Under the pieces are notes generated by a model. That model was not told the DNA's origin. It made no database searches and saw only the letters and a program-made list of their open reading frames with translations. Positions 58,701 to 64,000 of a stretch of DNA of 64,000 nt are shown piece after piece. Positions within the stretch are counted from its first letter, which is position 1; each line of letters begins with the position of its first letter. Made by a program: the position numbers and the translations under genes. Source of the stretch: Chrysemys picta bellii (Eukaryota > Chordata > Testudines > Emydidae); contig NC_088792.1 of assembly GCF_011386835.1 (NCBI RefSeq), positions 224,839,894 through 224,903,893 on the forward strand, in the 5' to 3' direction.

Positions 58701-60207
58701 CCTGCTCGGGGGTCTCGGAGGAGGACCCCAACCGATCAGCCTCCAGGGCCGGCGTGGACCGTAGGACTTCCTCAAAGGCCGGCCAGTCCCGACCGAGGAT
58801 CACCGGGTATGCAAGATGGGGAGCTACCCCAACCACCAGGTGTCGGGTGATCCCCGCAATGGTTAGGGGGACCCGGGCGCTGGGGTATGGTCGGACATCC
58901 CCATGGATGCACTGTAGATGAATACATCCGAGGCGGGTATCACCCGGTGGTACCAGGTCCTTACGGACCAACGTCTGGCCACAACCCGAGTCGATCAAGG
59001 CCCGCGTAGTCCGTCCTCCGACGGTCGCCGGGATGGTCAGCTTGGGGTTCATGGCTGGCCTGGCTCGAGTGTGGCCCGCCCACACTTGCCCATAGCTGCA
59101 ATCCATCTCCGGACAGTCCCGCCGGAGGTGCCCCATCTTCCCACAACTGAAGCAGGGTCCAAGTTCAGGTCGTCTGCTCCGGGGGCCTTCTCGGCTTGGG
59201 CTCCGGGGGGGACTTCGCTGAGCACTTGGGGGCCCCTGGCCCGGGGCCACTGGTCCGGTCCGAGGAGCCGGGTCCGTGTGCCGGGTTCGGGTCTCGCGGC
59301 GGGGGTCGGGCCTCGGTGCGGGGTGTCGTGGCCCGCTCGGGGGTTCCCCTTTCTTTTCGCCGCGGGCTGGTTCGGGCCCGGGGCGTCGGAAGGTGGGTCC
59401 TACCGCATCTTCGGCGGCTAGGAAGTCCTCCATTAGCGACACTGCCTGGGCCAGTGTCGTCGGCCGGTGGCGAAGCACCCAGGCGCGCCCTCGGGAGGGT
59501 AGGGTGTGCACGAACTGTTCCAACACCACCTGCTCGGTTACCTCCTCCGCCGTCCGGGTGCCGGGCTGTAGCCACCGTCGGCAAGCCTCTTTTAAGGTTT
59601 GGGCCACTACCCGCGGTCGGGCCCCGGGGGGGTAAGTCTGGCCCCGAAACCTTTGTCGGAAAGTCTCGGGACTGACGTCGAGGGCGTCCAATATCGCGGC
59701 CTTCACCAGGTCGTAGTCCCGTGCTTCCTCAGCCGCCAATCCCCGATAGGCCACCTGGGCCGCCCCCGTCAGGTGGGGGGCTAAGAGGGTAGCCCACTGG
59801 TCCCTGGGCCACCCGGCGACGAGGGCTACCCGCTCGAACGTGACCAGGAATGCCTCCGGGTCGTCGTCTGGGCTCATCTTAGTCAAGCGAAGGGGGGCAG
59901 CTAACCGCGGCATCTCCGCAGACTCCCCTGCCGGCCCCGGCGCGGTGCGAGGGAGCGTGACCAGCAGCTGCTGCAGCTGGACTCCCAACTGCCGCACCAG
60001 CTGTTGCTGTTGCTCGAGCTGGGCTGTGTGCTGCTCCTGCTGCAACTGGAGTTGGGCGGCATCTCGCTGCTGTTGCTGCGCGAGCTGAGCGGCCTGCTGT
60101 TGCTGTTGCTGCTGCAGCTGGGCCGTCTGCTGTCGCTCCTGGCTCTCCGTGAGCAGCTGAAACAGCCGCTCCATATCCATTCCTAAAACGGGGGGGGCAA
60201 CGGCCAC
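55720..60207 (-). CDS. Gag-Pol polyprotein: SCAN-like capsid, CCHC, protease, integrase, reverse transcriptase, RNase H (1495 aa)
   Basis: A single uninterrupted frame. Residues 20-80 are Gln-rich and probably coiled. About 115-265 is the gag capsid, whose second half (about 181-265: [45 protein letters not shown]) closely resembles the SCAN dimerisation domain. The CCHC knuckle is C352, C355, H360, C365. Aspartic protease: DSG at 406-408 and ILGRDW at 470-475. Integrase: zinc-binding H604, H611, C641, C644 and catalytic D673, D732, E768 (D-x35-E), followed by a GPY-type module near 906-942. Reverse transcriptase: about 1010-1220, with YLDD at 1169-1172. RNase H: about 1312-1432, with D1320, E1361 and D1386. 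All key residues are present. The start at 60207 is the first Met after the primer site and precedes the gag domain by a normal leader of under 60 nt. The last ~42 codons run into the 3' LTR. Confidence 0.95.
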   Translation of the reverse strand: MAVAPPVLGMDMERLFQLLTESQERQQTAQLQQQQQQQAAQLAQQQQRDAAQLQLQQEQHTAQLEQQQQLVRQLGVQLQQLLVTLPRTAPGPAGESAEMPRLAAPLRLTKMSPDDDPEAFLVTFERVALVAGWPRDQWATLLAPHLTGAAQVAYRGLAAEEARDYDLVKAAILDALDVSPETFRQRFRGQTYPPGARPRVVAQTLKEACRRWLQPGTRTAEEVTEQVVLEQFVHTLPSRGRAWVLRHRPTTLAQAVSLMEDFLAAEDAVGPTFRRPGPEPARGEKKGEPPSGPRHPAPRPDPRRETRTRHTDPAPRTGPVAPGQGPPSAQRSPPRSPSREGPRSRRPELGPCFSCGKMGHLRRDCPEMDCSYGQVWAGHTRARPAMNPKLTIPATVGGRTTRALIDSGCGQTLVRKDLVPPGDTRLGCIHLQCIHGDVRPYPSARVPLTIAGITRHLVVGVAPHLAYPVILGRDWPAFEEVLRSTPALEADRLGSSSETPEQGPATEIDDTDAAGPPPEPAPQPRFDTDFCRDQREDPTLSRFYEQLAAIDGNIVDPQRATLWPHFELRQDRLYRLDRDPRTQEPQTQLLVPLCHRRAVMKLAHDVPAAGHLGREKTLARILARFFWPGISQEVKEYCASCPECQRVAPPGIPKAPLVPMPVMETPFERVAMDLVGPLPKSAAGFQYILVLVDYASRFPEAIPLRSITARTIAGELLKIFARVGLPREILTDQGTNFTSQLLRQVCALLGIKQLRTSVYHPQTDGLVERFNRTLKSMLRKFPAEDLRHWDQFLPPLLLAIREVPQTSTKFSPFELLYGRRPRGLLDLMRETWEQSASPAQGLLKYVIQLQEYLAQAGALARENLKTAQERQKRTYDQGAQVREFQPGDRVLLLLPSSESKLLARWQGPYDVVRKVGPVTYEVRQPDKRKGTQRYHVNLLKRWQDREGLLINPCPPEPELGPHVPSTDDPPAPQLGQSLTEEQCKQTNCLLQTFKRTFTAIPGYTSLVKHSIRTEPGKVVRETTRPLPYRMREAVEEEVRAMLALGVIEPSQSEWRSPVVLVPKPDGTRRFCIDFRRVNAISHFDAYPMPRVDELLGRLGEAQYITTLDLSKGYWQIPLEETSKEKTAFATPTGLYQFTRMPFGLHGAPATFQRLMDQLLQPHQDYAAAYLDDVVIYSRGWEDHLPRVAAVLRSLRQAGLTANPKKCRIAWQETNYLGYTVGGGRVKPLVGKVQALLDCPTPSTKRHVRQFLGLVGYYRRFIPQFATIAAPLTGLLTKDSPRQVRWSPECEAAFRTLQKCLCQEPVLYSPDFKRPFILQTDASGVGLGAVLSQEVEGKDHPVVYLSRKLFPRERNYAVVEKEALAVKWACDALRFYLLGAPFTLVTDHAPLRWLMRMKDNNARIMRWYLALQPYAFMVQHRAGKDHTNADFLSRMGEMEGPGPDMREPVLRGGGCVVSRCGSPPALKREPTCRHQSGRDHHRLSPPPGSQGAGQEV
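55847..55861 (-). promoter_or_regulatory. Polypurine tract (second-strand primer)
   Basis: The minus strand reads AAGGGGGGGGGGGTG (eleven G) directly against the 3' LTR tip TGTAGTG. It is coding too, contributing the glycine run near residues 1450-1453. Its sequence and its position next to the LTR are as expected for a retroelement polypurine tract. Confidence 0.88.
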
Positions 60208-60245
60208 TCCCCCTCTAGCCCCTTCTCACAGGGGCAGGGGCTCGT

Positions 60246-60263
60246 GCCCCACGTTGGGCGCCA
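60246..60263 (-). promoter_or_regulatory. Primer-binding site, tRNA-Lys1,2 type
   Basis: The minus strand reads TGGCGCCCAACGTGGGGC, two nucleotides (TT) inside the 5' LTR. This 18-mer is complementary to the 3' end of the vertebrate tRNA-Lys1,2 isoacceptor and is the site used by, for example, Mason-Pfizer-type and foamy retroviruses. It would prime minus-strand DNA synthesis. Confidence 0.9.
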
Positions 60264-60394
60264 AATGTAGTAGGTCCTAGCCGGGGCTCGACCCTTCCGG
60301 GCAGGAGGGGAGCCACACCGACTCCCTACTATGGGAACAAGCAGTCAGTTAGTCCCGAATCTCCGGCTCTTTTGTGCAGAGTCGGAGCAAACAC

Positions 60395-61165
60395 AGTAGG
60401 GTCAGGCCCTTGTTGCAGGGCTGAGCGAGCAAATAGTTCAGAGCCCAGGCCCTGGGTCAGGGCGGGGCAAACACAGTTAGCTCAGGCCCTTGGTTGCAGG
60501 GGCTAAGCAAGCAGACAGTTCAGAGCCCAGGCCCTGGGTCAGGGCGGGGCAGACAAAGTTAACTCAGGCCCTTGTTTGCAGGGAGCTGAGACAGCAAGCA
60601 GTTTAAAGCCCAGGCCCTGGATCAGGGCGGGGCAAACACAGGTAGCTCAGGCCCTTGTTTGCAGGGAGCTGAGCGGGCAAATAGTTCAAAGCCCAGGCCC
60701 TGGATCAGGGCAGGGCAAACAGTTAGCTCAGGCCCTTGGTTGCAGGGGCTGAGCGAGCAAATAGTTCAGAGCCCAGGCCCTGGATCAGGGCGGGGCAAAC
60801 ACAGTAGGCTCAGGCCCTTGCTGCAGGGCTGAGCGAGCAAATAGTTCAGAGCCCAGGCCCTGGATCAGGGCGGGGCAAACACAGTAGGCTCAGGCCCTTG
60901 TTGCAGGGGCTGAGCGAGCAAATAGTTCAGAGCCCAGGCCCTGGATCAGGGCGGGGCAAACACAGTAGGCTCAGGCCCTTGTTACAGGGCTGAGCGAGCA
61001 AGCAGTTCAGAGCCCAGGCCCTGGATCAGGGCGGGGCAAACACAGTAGGCTCAGGCCCTTGGTTGCAGGGGCTGAGCAAGCAAGCAGTTCAGAGCCCAGG
61101 CCCTGGATCAGGGCGGGGCAAACACAGTAGGCTCAGGCCCTTGGTTGCAGGGGCTGAGCAAGTAA
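60395..61165. repeat. Tandem array of ~81-bp units in the 5' LTR
   Basis: About ten copies of the same unit as in the 3' LTR array. The unit order and variants (for example 'gggagctgagacagcaagcagtttaaagcc' near 60580) allow the extra copy to be placed near the left part of the array. Confidence 0.92.
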
Positions 61166-61800
61166 GCAGTTCAAATAAGATACGCCTAGGCTTTCTGTAG
61201 CCGAGCGTTGGGTGAGGGGGAAGCCTGCCACCCGTGAGCGGAGGGTGGCAGGGGGGAACGCAGGCCCACCCACTCCACTGCGTTCCAGCCCGGGGCCCTA
61301 ACAGCGGTTGCTGCCGCTGCTGGTCAGTGGGGTATCCAGACCGCAACACACTGACATAGGCTCACACTCAGTTGCAGCCGGACCAGGGTCGGCTACCCCC
61401 GGGCTACTTCCGTGATCCCCCTCAAAGCCTACCTCGTTCGTAGCGCCGGGATCGGGCCAGTCCACCTGCATGGGCTCCTCTCTGCCCGGGCTCGGCGGCA
61501 AGTCTGGTAGCTCTGCTGGGAAGTCCGGCCAGTGGTCCTCAGGCGGCTCCTCTGGATAGCAGCAGGGGCGAAGGGGTTCGGGTCCAGTCTCACCCTCAGG
61601 GTTAGTGGGGTGCGGTTCCCAGGGGTTCTCCCAGTAGCGGGCGTGAACGGGCTCCGGCAGCTCCTCCTCGTAGCGGGCCCGGGGTAGCTCAGGCCAGCTA
61701 GGGTCCAGGCCTTGGTCTTCCACGGTCTCCTGGCCGGGAGCTCCCGGCCGCACGTCTGCTCCCTGTGGTGGCTGGCCGCAGACTGAGCTCTGGCGGCCGG

Positions 61801-61809
61801 CCTTTATAC
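61801..61809 (-). promoter_or_regulatory. TATA box of the 5' LTR
   Basis: The minus strand reads GTATAAAGG about 121 nt into the 5' LTR. Transcription would be expected to start some 25-30 nt further left, near 61775. This fits a short U3 and a very long transcribed R-U5 that includes the tandem array. Confidence 0.72.
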
Positions 61810-62449
61810 TTCCTGTCCCGCCCCTTGACTTCCGGGGGGCGGGGACAGGCGGTGGTGGTCCCGCCCACTCTGGTGCCTGCACGTGGGCTCCCTCTTCAGG
61901 GCAGGAGGGGAGCCACACCGACTCACTACAGGGCTCCAGGCTGATCCTGAGGCAGGAGGTTGTGGTGCAAGAGGCGGCGCAGGGTACAAGCTCTGGGAGG
62001 GAGTTTGGGTGCTGGAGTGGGCTCAGGGCTGGGATAGCAGTTGGGGTGCAGGAGGGGGTGAGGGGTGAAGGCTTCGGCCAGGAGGCGCTTACCTCAGGCA
62101 CCTCCTGGTCAGCGGTGCAGCAGGGCTCAGGCAGGCTCCCTGCAGGCCCTGGCCCCATGCCGCTCCAGGAAGCGGCTGGCACATCCCCGTGGTCCTTGGG
62201 AAACGAGGGTAGGGGGCTCTGCACGCTGCCCCTGCCTGCAAGCACCTGGCCAATGGGAGCTGCGGATTCAGCGCTTGGGGCAGCACGCAGAGACCCCCGG
62301 CCATCCCCCAGGGGCCGCAGGGATGTGCCAGCCACTTCCAGGAGCAGTATGGAGCCCGCTGCACCGCTGTGGTTTTAGCGCCTAAAATCTCCCAGTTTGG
62401 CTTCAGTAGCCTCCGGGAGATTCAGAGGGTTGGCAGCCTTAGCCTCAGG

Positions 62450-64000
62450 GTGGGAGGAACTCTGGGTCCCTGCCAATTATTTTGGAGACTGTGCCCCTGT
62501 TTGCCCCCCACTTTGTGCATGATCCTATTTGCACTGCCAAAAAAAAAAAAAAAATCTACAGCAACAAGTCTCAGAGCCTGGGTCAGCTGACTCAGGCTGC
62601 GGCGCTAAAAATAGCACTGTAGACTCCTGCCTGGCCAGTCTCAGCACTCAAACTCCAGCCTGTGGGGGAATGTCTATACTGCTAGTTTTAGCCCTAGAGC
62701 ATGATCCTGATTTTGAGTGGGCTCTGAGACTCACTAGGTTTTTGGTTTTTAGGGGGTTTATTGCAGTGTAGACATATCTTTAGGTCACAAGTGTTTTTTT
62801 TTTTTTTTTTTTTTAAATTACACTTAGTTTCCATTCTGGTGAAATAAAATGCTGGAACCTATCGTTAAGCTAAAATGTTTTCTGTTCTTTGTATATGGGT
62901 TTATAAAATATATTTCCAATTTCTACTTGGCCAATTTGCCCATATGCTCTCACTCCACATGCGCAGTGCTTGTAACTTCTCACCCCCTGCCAACACTAAT
63001 TAGTTTCATTTCAGTACATGAATTATTAGACCAAGCCTTCTATAGGGTTAGATTGAACCTTCAGAGAGTGTCAGTTCCTGCTGGGGGGGGGGGGAAGAGG
63101 GGGAAGAAGGGGGGTGGGAAATGATCTATGTCTCTGTCCATGCTGGCCCACATGTTTTGGAGTTGAATCAAGGCTCTGCCCATGCCCAGCTGACATGGAT
63201 GGGGTGAATGTGGGGGAGAATTTGTTCAACAGAGTCTGCTCAGTACCTGAAGCACTGATTTGAGGAGACTACGTAGGCTGGCAAGGGCACCTGCGTGGGC
63301 ACATAATGCTGGGCTATAATCTGGCTCATAGTAAATGCTTCATTTTTAATATTCTATTACAGACAGCTGTCCTTTTAAATATGATTTCTTCACAGACTCT
63401 TATGCTGTGAGAGTTAAATATGTAAAGTCAGATCCTGGAACCCTTATGACTGAGTAGCACCCATTGAAATGTATGGGCATGCCAATGTAGTAATGTACCA
63501 CTCAGTGGGTGAGATTCTGGGCTGCACCTCCAAGATGGGCCACAGAACTCACATCCATGGGGAAATGGTGACTGTGATGGCTTTCAGCCACCTTTGTGCC
63601 CTCCTGATCCTGAGCTGTTCCACAGGCCCTGTCCCTGGGTGCCTGGAATCTCCACAGGCCCCCAACACATCCCTCCCACCTCAAGCACATCCCTACATCA
63701 GGGCTTGCAAGAGGGTCCTTGAGGGCAGCCTTACAGCTCTCTGCCTCAGTTCTTGCATCAGAGGAATTCTTGCCTGGCCAGTCCTGGGGCTTTTAGGGCT
63801 CTTTTTGCTGCTTCAGCCATTTAGCTGGCATAAAGGGGCTAAAGTGGGGGAAAGTATTTCACACACTGAGTAAGGGTTACAACATAATCTAGCCTCTAGA
63901 AAGCAGCCATTAAAATATTTTCTAGTAGTTAATTTTTCAATCTACTTTTAATGTTTTAGTTATTAATTTATTTTATAACTACCATATGAATCAGGGTGTT
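62450..64000. other. Non-coding, low-complexity runs
   Basis: Poly-A at about 62540-62554, poly-T at about 62796-62814 and a G-run near 63084-63096. The frame at 63469-63873 has no motif or recognisable family. No gene is supported. Confidence 0.5.

Larger units (their letters stand above)
54263..61930 (-). mobile_element. Complete Gmr1-like Ty3/gypsy LTR retrotransposon, apparently intact
   Basis: The 7668-bp element contains, in minus-strand order, the 5' LTR (61930-60266), primer site (60263-60246), a single gag-pol ORF (60207-55720), a polypurine tract (55861-55847) and the 3' LTR (55846-54263). The target duplication GGGCT is perfect (54258-54262, 61931-61935). LTR tips are TGTAGT...ACTACA in either orientation. 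In the last ~750 bp I see about three substitutions between the LTRs, all transitions, so insertion was recent. Integrase precedes reverse transcriptase, which defines the Gmr1-like group. No env gene is present, so horizontal spread as an enveloped virus is not indicated. Confidence 0.96.
60266..61930 (-). repeat. 5' LTR of the Gmr1-like element (1665 bp)
   Basis: Same ends and internal layout as 54263-55846, but 81 bp longer, which is one tandem unit. Visible differences in the non-repetitive part are few ('gcagccgga' for 'gcagctgga', 'caggcggctcc' for 'caggcagctcc', 'agctcaggcc' for 'agctcgggcc'). It would drive transcription of the element leftward. Confidence 0.96.
54053..62441. mobile_element. 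hAT-type miniature element interrupted by the Gmr1-like retrotransposon
   Basis: The ends TAGGGTTGCCAACT and GGTTGGCAGCCTTA are near inverted repeats. They are flanked by the 8-bp duplication GCCCCAGG (54045-54052) and GCCTCAGG (62442-62449), one mismatch. Removing the 7668-bp retrotransposon and one GGGCT copy leaves about 716 bp of GC-rich sequence without a transposase. 'ctggccaatgggagctgcgg' near 62246 echoes a motif in the 26532-27262 element, so GC-rich blocks are shared among different miniature families. Frames at 61298-62335 and 61962-62378 straddle the LTR/hAT junction and are not genes. Confidence 0.8.

Noticed and set aside
57668..59675. Several 100-167-codon plus-strand frames
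   Set aside because: They are antisense shadows of the gag-pol frame caused by its high GC content.
54263..61930. Endogenous retrovirus with env
   Set aside because: There is no envelope frame, and the frame ends with RNase H plus LTR-coded tail. Integrase position and motifs fit a Gmr1-like retrotransposon.
61298..62335. 345-codon minus-strand open frame
   Set aside because: It crosses from hAT-derived sequence into the 5' LTR, so it cannot be one ancestral gene. Only the LTR part is considered, as a separate finding.
54053..62441. A host SCAN-domain gene
   Set aside because: The SCAN-like segment is followed by CCHC, protease, integrase and reverse transcriptase in the same frame and lies between LTRs, so it is retrotransposon gag, not a zinc-finger gene.
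63469..63873. 134-codon frame near the window end
   Set aside because: No recognisable domain, and a competing frame overlaps on the other strand. It could be an exon fragment, but nothing supports it.

Overview
This window is nuclear DNA from an amniote, most likely a cryptodiran turtle. The evidence is the repeat content: CR1 LINEs in several subfamilies with the sauropsid octamer-type tail, SINEs with a tRNA-like head fused to a CR1-type tail (the layout of the tortoise Cry/polIII SINEs), old MIR copies, hAT and pogo-type miniature elements, DIRS-type remnants and a Gmr1-type Ty3/gypsy element. I found no host protein-coding exon, structural RNA gene or CRISPR array that I could support. 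Species-level assignment is inference.

Layout. 1-2458 is a fairly young CR1 copy, 5'-incomplete in the window, with ORF2 open for about 610 codons and then broken twice in homopolymer runs. 2.5-22.6 kb is intron-like or intergenic DNA with scattered CR1 tails, MIRs, an 890-bp terminal-inverted-repeat element (11932-12821), a solo LTR (14646-15221) and a near-perfect palindrome (15507-15790). 22661-24438 is a solo LTR of a Gmr1-related family split by an 818-bp hAT miniature element. 26532-27262 is a pogo/Tigger-like miniature element. 31.0-32.7 kb holds two solo LTRs. 32759-34241 is a CR1 inside another CR1. 34242-37222 is a degraded DIRS-type retroelement (RNase H region, tyrosine recombinase, inverted terminal sequence) whose terminal palindrome was split by a solo LTR. 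37.2-39.1 kb carries two copies of a Penelope-like repeat in opposite orientation, flanking an old LINE fragment. 43601-44267 is another solo LTR. 49.5-50.9 kb is an old LINE.

The main find is 54263-61930, a complete Gmr1-like LTR retrotransposon on the minus strand. It has two LTRs that are nearly identical apart from one tandem-repeat unit, a 5-bp target duplication (GGGCT), a tRNA-Lys1,2-type primer site, a G11 polypurine tract, and one uninterrupted 1495-codon ORF encoding gag (glutamine-rich N-terminus, a capsid region strikingly like the SCAN domain, CCHC knuckle), protease, integrase, reverse transcriptase and RNase H, in that order. Integrase before reverse transcriptase is the Ty1/copia-like order seen in Gmr1 elements, although the proteins are Ty3/gypsy-like. 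The element sits inside a 716-bp hAT-type miniature element (54053-62441 as interrupted) that has its own 8-bp target duplication. Its intact frame and matching LTRs suggest recent, perhaps continuing, activity.

All assignments come from reading the sequence by eye. Family names rest on motif recognition, not database searches.
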